Part shown: positions 16,211-24,160 of the stretch, in pieces
Layout: every line of letters starts with the position of its first letter
Position numbering within the stretch: the first letter of the stretch is position 1
The notes under the pieces: model-generated
What the model saw: only the letters and a program-made list of their open reading frames with translations
Database searches by the model: none
Told to the model about the DNA's origin: nothing
Source: Micromonospora sp. WMMD961
GTDB taxonomy: Bacteria > Actinomycetota > Actinomycetes > Mycobacteriales > Micromonosporaceae
NCBI RefSeq assembly: GCF_029626145.1
Contig: NZ_JARUBJ010000002.1
Coordinates: forward strand, 4,747,501-4,811,500
DNA: 64,000 bases
Direction of reading: 5' to 3'
Translations under genes and position numbers: made by a program

Positions 16211-16863
16211 GCCCTGACCACGAAGCGGAACGTGGCGGGGTCGGAGGTGACCTGCTGACCGGTGGCGGCCAGGGTGCCGGTGGCGCGCACCGTCACGTAG
16301 TAGGTGCCCGCCTTGTCGAACGCCCAGTTGGCGTGCGAGTGGTCACCGGCGGTCACCGTGATGGCGTCCGGGAGGCCGTCGCCGCTGTCCGCCAGGATGG
16401 TTGGCTGACCCACGGCGTTCTCGGTGTAGATCGCGAGCTGGCCGGGGCCGCTCACCGACTGCACGGACAGCGTCAGTGCGTCGCTGGCGAAGACTCCGGC
16501 TTCGATCTCCTCGGCGGCGATGCCCGGCCAGATCAGGTTGGAGTTCTGGATCTGCGGCAGGATCCACACCTTGGACACGCCCGGGGTGCCGAGGAAGGCG
16601 AAAGCGGGGTCGGCAGGGACGGTGACCTTGGCTTGGCGCTTCACGATCAGCTTGACCTCGTCGGCGCCGTACTCGATGTCGTTGTCCTCGTCATGGACGC
16701 CGACCTCCAGCGCGCCGGCCTCGTAGGCCACGTCGACGAGGTCGAGATGACCGCTGTCGAACACCACGGCAGGCGAGGTGGCGGCATGGGCGGGCAGGGC
16801 CGTGGCGACCAGAGCCACGCCCAGGACACCCGACGCCAGCAGATGACGGATGGTGCTACGCAC
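16207..16863 (-). CDS. Secreted protein with actinobacterial surface-anchored domain (1)
   Basis: 218 residues; signal peptide ends ALPAHA, followed by the same single domain as its neighbour (FDSGHLDLVDVAYEAGALEV ... GDHSHANWAFDKAGTYYVTV). The two proteins are tandem paralogues of modest identity. GTG at 16863 with AGAGGAG seven bases upstream; a longer frame to 17163 crosses the operator and is not used. A Zur-like site lies about 50 bases before the start. Together they probably form a zinc-repressed extracellular or cell-wall system for metal capture; this role is inferred from family and operator. Confidence 0.87.
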   Translation of the reverse strand: MRSTIRHLLASGVLGVALVATALPAHAATSPAVVFDSGHLDLVDVAYEAGALEVGVHDEDNDIEYGADEVKLIVKRQAKVTVPADPAFAFLGTPGVSKVWILPQIQNSNLIWPGIAAEEIEAGVFASDALTLSVQSVSGPGQLAIYTENAVGQPTILADSGDGLPDAITVTAGDHSHANWAFDKAGTYYVTVRATGTLAATGQQVTSDPATFRFVVRA

Positions 16864-16910
16864 GAAGAGACTCCTCTCCCCGCGAAGGTCCCGAGTGGAC
16901 CAACGCTTAA

Positions 16911-16931
16911 TGGAAATGATAGTCGTTTTCG
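16911..16931. promoter_or_regulatory. Zur-type operator before the surface-protein operon
   Basis: Best full-length example of the local motif: GGAAATGATAG followed by TCGTTTTCG, with imperfect dyad symmetry. It is centred about 58 bases upstream of the GTG start of the first surface-protein gene. Confidence 0.7.
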
Positions 16932-17224
16932 TTCGTCGCCGATAGGGCTGGGTGAAGGCTCGGCCGGGTGCCGTCATGGCCACGGTGCCGGCCTCGAAGT
17001 ACCTGCTCGGGATCGGGCAGCAGGAAGACGACCAGCCCGGCGAGGACGCGTCGAAGCTGTCCGGGCAAGGCGGGCCGCTGGGCTTCGCCGGGCCGGATGC
17101 CGACGCGGCGCACCAGTTGAACGCCGAACGGACCGACGAAGGACACGCCCGTCCGGTCGGCATCCTGGCTCTGGATCGCGCCGCTACCGGATGACCTCAT
17201 CCGGGGTCGAAGCGACTGCCATGG
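16932..17224. other. Intergenic region between cobW and the surface-protein operon
   Basis: Just under 300 bases separating two minus-strand operons. Open frames exist on both strands (for example 16952-17194 plus) but none has a ribosome-binding site or recognisable sequence. It may be a decayed gene or spacer; I see nothing that I can name. Confidence 0.4.
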
Positions 17225-18457
17225 TCAGACCTGAACCGGGTCGACACGGTCGTGTTCGTGCAGGTCGCTCAGGTCCCACTCGGGGAACGGGTCGGGCAGC
17301 GACCGCCAGGCATCCTCGCCGGCGGCGACCTCGGCGTCGGTGAGCAGGCAGGCGCCCAGGGCGGCCCGCAGTCCCTGACCGTCCAGGTGGATACCGATGA
17401 GGACGAGTTCCTGCTGCCGATCCCCGAAGACCGGATGCCAGCGAGACTCCAGCTCGATCCGCTCGTCGGGATCCTCGGGCCACTCCCCGGACACCACCAC
17501 CGGCACGCCGACCGGATCGCACCGGCCCACAGGACCGGCCTGCGACCACAGTGCCTGCACGTCCGGGCGGCTGGCCAGCCACAGGAAGCCCTTCGACCGC
17601 ACCACACCGAACACATCCAGCCCGCCGGCCAGCAGATCCCACAGTCGCTGCGGGTGCAGAGGCCGGTGGTCGCGGAAAACGATGCTCGAGATTCCGTACT
17701 CCTCGGTCTCCGGCACGTGCCCGCCATTGAGCTCGGCGACCCAACCGGGCGCCGTCTCCGCGCGCTCCAGGTCGAAGCGGCCCGTGTGCAGGATCTCCGC
17801 CGGGGCTACCCGGCCGTGCACAGCCCGGACCTGTCGGGCGGCCGGATTCAGGCGGGTCAGCAGCGCCTCCACCACCGCCAGATCCTCCGACGCGACCAGG
17901 TCGGTCTTGTTGACCACCAGCACGTCAGAGAACTCGATCTGGTCGACCAGCAGGTCGGAGATGTTCCGGTCGTCTCCCTCGTAGGCGGCCAACCCACGCG
18001 CCTCGAGGGTCTCCCCCGCCTCGATGCGGGCCAGCAGGCCCGCGGCGTCGACGACCGTCACCGTGGTGTCCAACCGGGCCAGGTCACCGAGGACCTGCCC
18101 GTCCTCCACGCCGAAGGCGAAGGTCGCGGCCACCGGCATCGGCTCGGAGATGCCACTGGACTCGATCAGCAGATAATCGAAGCGACCCAGCCGAGCCAAC
18201 CGGGCCACCTCGTCGAGCAGGTCATCGCGCAACGTGCAGCAGATACAGCCGTTTGTCAGCTCGACCAGCCGCTCCTCCGTCCGCGACAACGCCCCGCCGT
18301 CACGCACCAACGCGGCGTCAATATTGACCTCGCTCATGTCATTGACGATCACCGCCACGCGCAACCCATCGCGGTTGGCCAGCACATGATTGAGCAGGCT
18401 CGTCTTGCCCGCGCCCAGGAACCCGGACAGCACCGTCACCGGCAACGGGCCCGTCAC
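17225..18457 (-). CDS. COG0523/CobW-family GTPase, zinc metallochaperone type
   Basis: 410 residues. The G1 loop is GFLGAGKTS (12-20), followed by TNGCICCTLRDDLL with the CxCC metal-binding motif at residues 71-74, and ESSGISEP. The C-terminal CobW_C domain begins near SSIVFRDHRPLHPQRL. Zur-regulated members of this family (ZNG1/YciC-like) load zinc onto client enzymes during scarcity using GTP. The start overlaps the rpmF stop by ATGA, so it is co-expressed with the ribosomal protein from a promoter with a Zur-like operator. Client unknown. Confidence 0.9.
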   Translation of the reverse strand: MTGPLPVTVLSGFLGAGKTSLLNHVLANRDGLRVAVIVNDMSEVNIDAALVRDGGALSRTEERLVELTNGCICCTLRDDLLDEVARLARLGRFDYLLIESSGISEPMPVAATFAFGVEDGQVLGDLARLDTTVTVVDAAGLLARIEAGETLEARGLAAYEGDDRNISDLLVDQIEFSDVLVVNKTDLVASEDLAVVEALLTRLNPAARQVRAVHGRVAPAEILHTGRFDLERAETAPGWVAELNGGHVPETEEYGISSIVFRDHRPLHPQRLWDLLAGGLDVFGVVRSKGFLWLASRPDVQALWSQAGPVGRCDPVGVPVVVSGEWPEDPDERIELESRWHPVFGDRQQELVLIGIHLDGQGLRAALGACLLTDAEVAAGEDAWRSLPDPFPEWDLSDLHEHDRVDPVQV

Positions 18458-18633
18458 GGCTGATCCACCACCTGACGCCCCTTGTACAGGCCGCAGTGCG
18501 CACAGGCGCGATGCGGCACCACCATCTCCTTACGCGGACACGGGCAGGGCGCCAACTTCGGCACACTCGCCTTCCACTGCGCCCGACGGTGGCGGGTGTT
18601 GGATCGGGACATCTTGCGCTTGGGCACGGCCAT
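18454..18633 (-). CDS. rpmF: Ribosomal protein L32, alternative copy in a zinc-linked operon
   Basis: 59 residues beginning MAVPKRKMSRSNTRHRR, the invariant start of L32 (large ribosomal subunit). Bacteria often carry zinc-free paralogues of zinc-ribbon ribosomal proteins under Zur control so that zinc is spared. This copy unexpectedly still has four cysteines, but spaced as CPC (30, 32) and CAHC (44, 47) instead of two CxxC pairs, so its zinc site may be weak or altered. ATG at 18633 with an AAGGA-type ribosome site upstream on the minus strand. First gene of rpmF-cobW. Confidence 0.9.
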   Translation of the reverse strand: MAVPKRKMSRSNTRHRRAQWKASVPKLAPCPCPRKEMVVPHRACAHCGLYKGRQVVDQP

Positions 18634-18665
18634 GAAGGATCTCCTCAACGGGGGGTTCAGCTAAA

Positions 18666-18686
18666 TGCTAATGGTTCCCGTTTTCG
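18666..18686. promoter_or_regulatory. Zur-type operator before rpmF-cobW
   Basis: Carries TAATGG and CCCGTTTTCG in the same spacing as the site at 16911-16931 (15 of 21 positions agree by eye). It ends about 32 bases before the rpmF start, a repressing position. Confidence 0.65.
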
Positions 18687-18983
18687 GTTAGACGCTCGGG
18701 TGCCTCTGGGCTCACCCGCATGACCTGTTGACTGGACACCCCGGCCGCGGCGACCCCGGCAGGCTGACCAGCGGCGGCGGCGAGGTCGGACCCGACGTGA
18801 AAGGCCAATCGGCGGGGTGCGGAGCACACCCAGGCCCGCTTCCGCAACGACTCTCGCCGGTCAGGCGATTGCTGGCCGACGCGGTGCCGGGACAGGACAC
18901 CACGCCGGCCGGACCCGCCGTACCAAAAGCCCGGATCCTTCCGGACTTCCCGACCCGACCTCAGGAAACGATCCGTCGATCGG
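18687..18983. other. Intergenic region between zur copy 2 and rpmF
   Basis: About 300 bases. Frames are open on both strands but no ribosome-binding site, signal peptide or family motif is seen. Nothing is identified. Confidence 0.4.
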
Positions 18984-19400
18984 TCAGCGCACGCACTCGG
19001 CACACGTGCCGAAGATCTCCAAGGTGTGGCCGACATCGACGAACCCGTGCTGGGCGGCAACCTGGTCGGCCCACCGCTCCACCGCCGGCCCGGCCACCTC
19101 GACCGTGCGTCCGCAGTCCCGACAGACCAGGTGGTGGTGGTGTTTGCTCTGGCTGCACCGGCGAAAAAGTTGTTCGCCGCCCGGCAGCCGGGTCGAGTCG
19201 ATCTCACCGGCATCCACCAGCAGCTGCAGCGTCCGATAGACGGTGGTCAGGCCAACGCCCGCCTTACGCACCAGCAGCATCTGGTGCAGTTGCTGCGCCG
19301 AGTGGAAGCCCTCCACCTCGCGCAACAGCGCCAACACCTCTGCCCGCTGTCGAGTGTTCCGGGTCACATTCGGCATCGCCTGGTTCACCGTGGCCGCCAT
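18984..19400 (-). CDS. zur: Zur-type Fur-family repressor, copy 2
   Basis: 138 residues from the ATG at 19400; starts at 19388 (GTG) or 19376 (ATG, MPNVTRNTRQ) are also reasonable, and the last gives the closest match to copy 1. DNA-binding helix GLTTVYRTLQLLVDAGEID is nearly identical to that of copy 1. The sensor half has SKHHHHLVCRDCGRTVEV, a second CxxC in IFGTCAECVR, and HTLEIFG. The canonical CRDCG makes this the more typical Zur of the two. It is divergent from the DUF318 permease region, with an operator-like half-site in between. Confidence 0.87.
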   Translation of the reverse strand: MAATVNQAMPNVTRNTRQRAEVLALLREVEGFHSAQQLHQMLLVRKAGVGLTTVYRTLQLLVDAGEIDSTRLPGGEQLFRRCSQSKHHHHLVCRDCGRTVEVAGPAVERWADQVAAQHGFVDVGHTLEIFGTCAECVR

Positions 19401-19578
19401 CCTCCCGTGATCTCGGCCGCCGCCGGCCTGCCGCTTCCGGCATTTCGTCTCGCTGCCGGTCGGACCATTATGCGTCGTCGGGCATTGCCGCCGCCGCACC
19501 CTCTCCTGACCTGCCAACTCCCCTTGACAGGACAGTGCAGGTCGGCCCGTAGCGAGAAGCGCTGAGCGCCTGGGTGCC

Positions 19579-19599
19579 CGATAACGAAAACCCGGTAGG
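19579..19599. promoter_or_regulatory. Zur-like site between zur copy 2 and plus-strand genes
   Basis: CGATAACGAAAACC has the same right half as the site before the methyltransferase (CGTTATCG on the other strand), but the GGAAATG half is poor. It could serve either direction; distances are about 180 bases to zur and 220 to the plus-strand gene. Confidence 0.4.
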
Positions 19600-19819
19600 G
19601 CAACAAGAGCGACAGGCAGTCGCCGGGCGGCCGACGACGGCCAGCGAACAGCGCCCTGACCGCACGGACAGCGACGACGGCAGGTTTGACCAGGAACCGG
19701 CCGGGATGTCACGGACAGATTACAACGCCCTGCCATCCATCGACAACGACCAGCAACACCACGAAGGATTCGCTCACGGGTGCCCTGTCATCTCAGGGCC
19801 CTGCTCTGGAGGAGAAAAC

Positions 19820-20182
19820 GTGCGTGGACCGGGCAACCTGAGCAGGCGCACCTTGGCCGCGCTCTCCGCGTCGGTCCTGGCGACCGACACCCGAGTCCTC
19901 ACCGGGGCGGGCGGCTTCCGCGAGCGCCCTTCCTCCACCTCCGACACTCCTGCGGCCACCCCCGTCGAGGCGTGGGGCTCACACGAGGCCGAACTGCTCG
20001 CGCAGGCCGAGGCCACGCACGTGCCGACAGTCACCCTGATCCTCGCCCCCCACGACGGCCCACCTTCCGGGTCCGGGATCGATGGCGAGATCCAGGCAGG
20101 CGGCGATCGCGCTACTCGAGAGCATCAGACACAGACGATCCGCCTGTGCGATTTCGTGACGCACACACACCGTGCTCGATAA
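19820..20182 (+). CDS. Hypothetical protein, possibly a damaged secreted protein
   Basis: 120 residues. A strong ribosome-binding site (GGAGGAG) stands six bases before the GTG. The N-terminus LSRRTLAALSASVLA looks like the start of an export signal, but the hydrophobic stretch is broken by ATDTRV. The rest (EAWGSHEAELLAQAEATHVP and a basic tail) has no recognisable domain. A gene for a secreted zinc-related protein that has lost its frame or its signal would look like this. Position between zur and the permease pair supports a metal link only by location. Confidence 0.4.
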   Translation: MRGPGNLSRRTLAALSASVLATDTRVLTGAGGFRERPSSTSDTPAATPVEAWGSHEAELLAQAEATHVPTVTLILAPHDGPPSGSGIDGEIQAGGDRATREHQTQTIRLCDFVTHTHRAR

Positions 20183-20314
20183 ACTCCCATCGGTGTACGT
20201 GGCTGCGAGCGAGCCAAAGGTCGGGGCACCCACCTTGCTCTTCGTCAACAGCAGTACGGGTAGGACACCGGGTTGACGCCACCTCCACAAACCCAGAGCA
20301 GAGAAGGGGGCGGC

Positions 20315-21397
20315 GTGGCCGCATCCGATTCCACCACCTCGTCGAGCACAAGCACAGCCCCCGACGCGCCTGGCGACGTACACGACGCACCACCGAGCAT
20401 CGACACTGCTCAACACCACCACGCTTCCCGGCCCCCGCTGCCCTTTGCCGGCCGGATCGGTTCGGTCGAGATCCTCGCCGCGGTGCTGTTGCTGCTCATC
20501 TTCCTGCGCGACCCCCTGGCGAGACTGCTGTCCGCGCCGTCGCTGGCAACCTGGACGACGGTATTCGTCTCGGTAATGGTGCAGGCCGTACCCTTCCTCG
20601 TCTTCGGGGTGCTGCTCTCCGCGGTGATCGCGGTCTTCGTACCCCGCTCGTTCTGGTCTCGGGCCCTGCCCAAGCACCCCGCCCTCGCCGTGCCGGTCGC
20701 CAGCGCCGCGGGGGTGGTCCTCCCCGGCTGCGAGTGCGGTGCCGTGCCGATCGCGGGCTCCCTGATCCGCCGTGGCGTCACACCAGCGGCGGCACTGGCA
20801 TTCCTTCTCGCCGCGCCGGCGATCAACCCAATCGTCCTCGTCGCCACGGCCGTGGCCTTCCCCAACAACCCCGAGATGGTCCTCGCCCGCGCGGTCGCCA
20901 GCCTCATCGTCGCCATGATCATGGGCTGGCTCTGGCTGCGCCTGGGCCGCGCCGACTGGATCCGACTCCCGCGTCGACCCGACCTGGACGGGCTCCGACG
21001 CGGGGAAGCGTTCTGGTCCGCCGTACGGCACGATGTGGCCCACGCCGGCGGGTTCCTCGTCATCGGTGCGATGGCCGCGGCCACCATCAACGTGGTCGTC
21101 CCGGAACAGTGGCTGCAGACCCTCGCCGAGCAGCCGGTGCTGTCCGTGCTGGTCCTGGCCGCGCTGGCGGTGCTGCTGTCGATCTGCTCCGAGGCGGACG
21201 CGTTCGTCGCCGCCTCACTGTCGCAGTTCTCCCTCACCGCCCGGCTGGCCTTCCTGGTGGTCGGTCCGATGGTCGATCTGAAACTCATCTCCATGCAGGC
21301 CGGCATCTTCGGCCGTCGCTTCGCTGCCCGATTCGCGCCAGCCACCTTCACGGTCGCCGTCGCGGTCGCCGTCGTCACCGGGATGGTGCTGCTGTGA
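20315..21397 (+). CDS. DUF318/UPF0718-type permease
   Basis: 360 residues; a Ser/Thr/Asp-rich cytosolic head of about 50 residues and then eight or so membrane segments. The family motif GVVLPGCECGAVPIAGSLIR with the LLAAPAINPIVL segment identifies the COG0701 (YraQ-like) permeases, as does the repeated late motif LLSICSEADAFVAAS. I chose the GTG at 20315 for its GAGAAGGGGG ribosome site; an upstream TTG at 20273 is possible. Stop-start overlap GTGA with the next gene. Role is thought to be transport of a metal or metal complex; direction and substrate are not established. Confidence 0.85.
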   Translation: MAASDSTTSSSTSTAPDAPGDVHDAPPSIDTAQHHHASRPPLPFAGRIGSVEILAAVLLLLIFLRDPLARLLSAPSLATWTTVFVSVMVQAVPFLVFGVLLSAVIAVFVPRSFWSRALPKHPALAVPVASAAGVVLPGCECGAVPIAGSLIRRGVTPAAALAFLLAAPAINPIVLVATAVAFPNNPEMVLARAVASLIVAMIMGWLWLRLGRADWIRLPRRPDLDGLRRGEAFWSAVRHDVAHAGGFLVIGAMAAATINVVVPEQWLQTLAEQPVLSVLVLAALAVLLSICSEADAFVAASLSQFSLTARLAFLVVGPMVDLKLISMQAGIFGRRFAARFAPATFTVAVAVAVVTGMVLL

Positions 21398-22197
21398 ACC
21401 GGATGGCCCAAGCCTGCGTCATGATCTTCTTTGCCGGCGCGGTGCTGCGCGCGACCGTCACCGATCTCTACCTGCGCTATGTCAAGGCAGAGCTGCGACC
21501 GTTCCTCATCGCCGCCAGCCTGCTGCTGATCGCCGCCGCGGTGATGACGCTCTGGTACGAACTACGCCCCTACGCCGACACGTCCGAGGACCGCAACGAC
21601 CCCGAGGATTCTGCGAACGGGAATCGGCGGCAGAATGCCGAGCAGAGCACGAGCGGGTCGACGGCGGCAGGCCTTGATGAGGAACACGCTCACCACGAAC
21701 CACGAGTCGCCTGGCTGCTCCTCCTCCCCGCTCTTGGGTTGCTACTCCTCGCTCCACCCGCCCTCGGCTCGTACGCCGCCGGCCAATCAGGCACCGCACT
21801 CACCGCTCAACAGGACTACGACTACGAGTACCCTCCCCTGCCCGCAGGCGATCCGGCGACGACCACCGTCTTCGACTACGCCGCCCGCGCCCTGTTCGAC
21901 AAGGGTGAGTCCATCGGCAACCGCCGGGTTCAACTCACCGGCTTCATCACCCCGGGACCCGACGGGCAACCGATCCTGGCCCGCATGATCCTGTCCTGCT
22001 GCGCTGCCGACGGCCGACCCGTCAAACTCGGCATGGCCGGCGACGCGCCCACCGGTCTGGCCAACGACACCTGGATCCAGGTCACCGGCCGCTACACCGA
22101 CCGCGTCACCCGCGACCCCATCAACGACGAAGAGATCCCCTATATCGACGTCGAATCCTGGCGACAGGTGACCGCGCCCAAGGACCCGTACGAGTAG
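21394..22197 (+). CDS. TIGR03943-family putative permease subunit
   Basis: 267 residues. Two or three N-terminal membrane segments (AQACVMIFFAGAVLRATVTD, FLIAASLLLIAAAVMTLWYE, then WLLLLPALGLLLLAPPALGSY) flank a charged linker with DEEHAHHEPR. An extracytoplasmic domain follows, with GFITPGPDGQPILARMILSCCAADGRP and VTGRYTD. The CC motif and fold are those of COG3689/TIGR03943 proteins, which almost always pair with the DUF318 permease upstream. The GTG is coupled to the permease stop. The His/Glu linker could bind metal. Confidence 0.87.
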   Translation: MNRMAQACVMIFFAGAVLRATVTDLYLRYVKAELRPFLIAASLLLIAAAVMTLWYELRPYADTSEDRNDPEDSANGNRRQNAEQSTSGSTAAGLDEEHAHHEPRVAWLLLLPALGLLLLAPPALGSYAAGQSGTALTAQQDYDYEYPPLPAGDPATTTVFDYAARALFDKGESIGNRRVQLTGFITPGPDGQPILARMILSCCAADGRPVKLGMAGDAPTGLANDTWIQVTGRYTDRVTRDPINDEEIPYIDVESWRQVTAPKDPYE

Positions 22198-22235
22198 TCC
22201 TCCGCACCGTCGGGCACGGTCCAGGCGAGTGGGCC

Positions 22236-22266
22236 GCCGGAGCGCCGCGGAGGCTGGCGCTCCGGC
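22236..22266. terminator. Bidirectional stem-loop between convergent genes
   Basis: GCCGGAGCGCC and GGCGCTCCGGC form an exact 11-bp stem with a nine-base loop, placed 39 bases after the TIGR03943 stop and 54 bases after the stop of the facing minus-strand gene. Confidence 0.75.
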
Positions 22267-22319
22267 GAGGAGAGCAGACGAAAACGCGAAAACCGGTCTT
22301 GGTCCCTACCGGCGATCGG

Positions 22320-22997
22320 TCACCGGCCAGAGCCTTCGGCCGCGCCGTCAGGAGTGAAGGCGCCGCCGCCGGGGCCGGTATCCAGGTAGACATGCTGATG
22401 GCCTTGGCCGGCATCAATGTTGACCTGATCGAGCTGCGTGGCGGCGACGGACCAGGCAGCCACCGCTTGGACCGCCTGCCGCTTCGCCAGTGCCGTCAGA
22501 TCGGCCCGTTGAGTGGACGGCCCGGTGACGGCGAGGAGATACGACTCGACGGCCAGGGACGCCTGCTCCACCGCGCCACGCAGCCCGCCGCGCGCCACGT
22601 TGGTGGCGGTGGTGCCCGACGGAGGATTGGCGAACGGCTCCGCCGCCCGCAGCATGGTCTGTCGCCACTGGCGGGCCTGTTCGGGGCCGGGTTGCTCGCC
22701 GGTCGGCGTGTCGGCGCGCAGGGCGGTGAGAATCGGAGAGATCTCCTCACGAAGGCGGCGGGCCGTTGCCGTCAGCTCGACTATCTGCTGACTGTCGCGC
22801 TTCGCCTCGGCCTCGCGTATCTCCGCGACAGCCGCCTCGACGCCGTCCGGTCGACTGGCCGTGTAACCGGCGGCTCCTGCCACCAGAACAGCCGCGAGCC
22901 CAATCGTCGCGGCGACGACGGCGACACGTGCCATCCGGCGGCGGCTCGTGTCAGGAGCCGACAGCTGATAGGAGGGCTTACCGGTACGGCGCGACAC
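22320..22997 (-). CDS. Hypothetical single-pass membrane protein with helical ectodomain
   Basis: 225 residues, not recognised. A short basic head (RRRMAR) is followed by one membrane anchor (VAVVAATIGLAAVLVAGAAG). An alanine/glutamate-rich helical region (EAAVAEIREAEAKRDSQQIV) is probably a coiled coil. The rest is helical and ends in HQHVYLDTGPGGG. GTG start at 22997 with AAGGGG upstream. Divergent from the membrane protein and CHAT gene that follow; relation to them is unknown. Confidence 0.7.
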   Translation of the reverse strand: MSRRTGKPSYQLSAPDTSRRRMARVAVVAATIGLAAVLVAGAAGYTASRPDGVEAAVAEIREAEAKRDSQQIVELTATARRLREEISPILTALRADTPTGEQPGPEQARQWRQTMLRAAEPFANPPSGTTATNVARGGLRGAVEQASLAVESYLLAVTGPSTQRADLTALAKRQAVQAVAAWSVAATQLDQVNIDAGQGHQHVYLDTGPGGGAFTPDGAAEGSGR

Positions 22998-23112
22998 GAC
23001 ATCCCCTTGCGTCGATGGAGACCTGGACGCAGCCTAGCCGTTCCGTCCGATGCCAGTCGATGCCCAGCAGCGCTCGTATCCGCCTGTGGCGGTTGGCTGG
23101 CACGATGGCCCG

Positions 23113-23877
23113 ATGGCGACAGAGCCCGATGGACCACCTACGGAATTCGCCAGCTATGGTGCGACTCCCCCGAATCCCTACGGTGCCTACCAGGCTGCTG
23201 ACGGGTTGGGTGGGATAGCGGCACCCCTGCTGGCGGCGGCGGCGGTCACGCTGCTCGGCCTGGTACTACAGATCGAGACCGTCCTGAGATGGCCGAGCCT
23301 GTCTCTGCTGCTGTTCGGCGCGGCGATCATCCTGCTGCTGCGGGCGGTTCAGTCGCATGCCCGCGCTCGTGGCTATTCGGTGACACCGAGCGAAGCTCTC
23401 GCTTGGTATCCGGACGCCGCGGACATGCAGCGGCGTCGCGTCGTCCAGTGGGAGTTACGACGTCACCAGGCCGCGTGGCGGTTCTGGATCGGCCGTGCCC
23501 GCCGCCACTACAACCTGGGCGTCCTGTTCTTGCTGATCGGCGCGGCAGTTCTCCTGGTGCCGGCCGATCCGCAGAAGCTGACCGCGACACGGTGGGCCGC
23601 GATCGCCGTGCTCGTGTGGGGATGCGTGGCGGAGACCATGGCGATCCTGATCGCCTGGCGTCGCCCTGATTGGTGGGCACGGTGGTGGGCTGCAGACCCG
23701 GATCGCCGCCGCCCGCTGCGCTGGCTCAACCGGTTGGTCCGCTGGGTCGCCCCGCCGGATCCCCCGGTCTCTCCGCCGGATCCGGACCTCACCGAGCATC
23801 CGCATCCCGGGCCGGCGGATCCACCCGGCGGCGGTCAGGCCGCTGACGGAGATCCGACACCACGGTCGGCTGGCTGA
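23113..23877 (+). CDS. Hypothetical four-TM membrane protein
   Basis: 254 residues, not recognised. Four hydrophobic segments in two pairs (near 36-52, 60-77, 133-149, 160-180) surround a basic, Trp/Arg-rich cytosolic loop (RRRVVQWELRRHQAAWRFWI). The tail is Trp/Arg-rich and then proline-rich (PPDPPVSPPDPDL). The start is uncertain: ATG 23113 has no good ribosome site. It directly precedes the CHAT protein gene on the same strand (283-base gap), so it could be that protein's membrane partner, but nothing in the sequence proves it. Confidence 0.6.
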   Translation: MATEPDGPPTEFASYGATPPNPYGAYQAADGLGGIAAPLLAAAAVTLLGLVLQIETVLRWPSLSLLLFGAAIILLLRAVQSHARARGYSVTPSEALAWYPDAADMQRRRVVQWELRRHQAAWRFWIGRARRHYNLGVLFLLIGAAVLLVPADPQKLTATRWAAIAVLVWGCVAETMAILIAWRRPDWWARWWAADPDRRRPLRWLNRLVRWVAPPDPPVSPPDPDLTEHPHPGPADPPGGGQAADGDPTPRSAG

Positions 23878-24160
23878 CCCCACCGGCGATATCCCCTGGA
23901 TCACCGTCGCTCGCGGCGCGGAGTCACGGGCAGGTCGTCCGGGTGCCGCCGCGCTACCTACGCCGGTCGGTTCTCTCCTGCCAGATACCGGTGAACCGGC
24001 AGCTGTCGAGGTGTCTGGCCTCGGGCGGGACCTGACAGATGGGACACCGATCGGGCTGTTGTGGTGGCCAGTCGCGGCTGGGTTCCTCTTCGGTCACCGT
24101 GCCAGTGTGGAGGCGCACCGTTCACTCGACAACCACCCTTTCAGCGATGGGGAGAGTGCC

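Noticed and set aside
19979..21043. Long minus-strand frame opposite the DUF318 permease gene
   Set aside because: The product is low-complexity Arg/Gly/Asp-rich with no start signal, and the plus-strand frame has clear membrane segments and family motifs.
5767..22197. Known zincophore pathways (coelibactin, EDDS) as the identity of the island
   Set aside because: There is no NRPS module for coelibactin and no full diaminopropionate/EDDS gene set (no SbnB-like dehydrogenase), so only the regulatory logic and one SbnA-like enzyme are shared.
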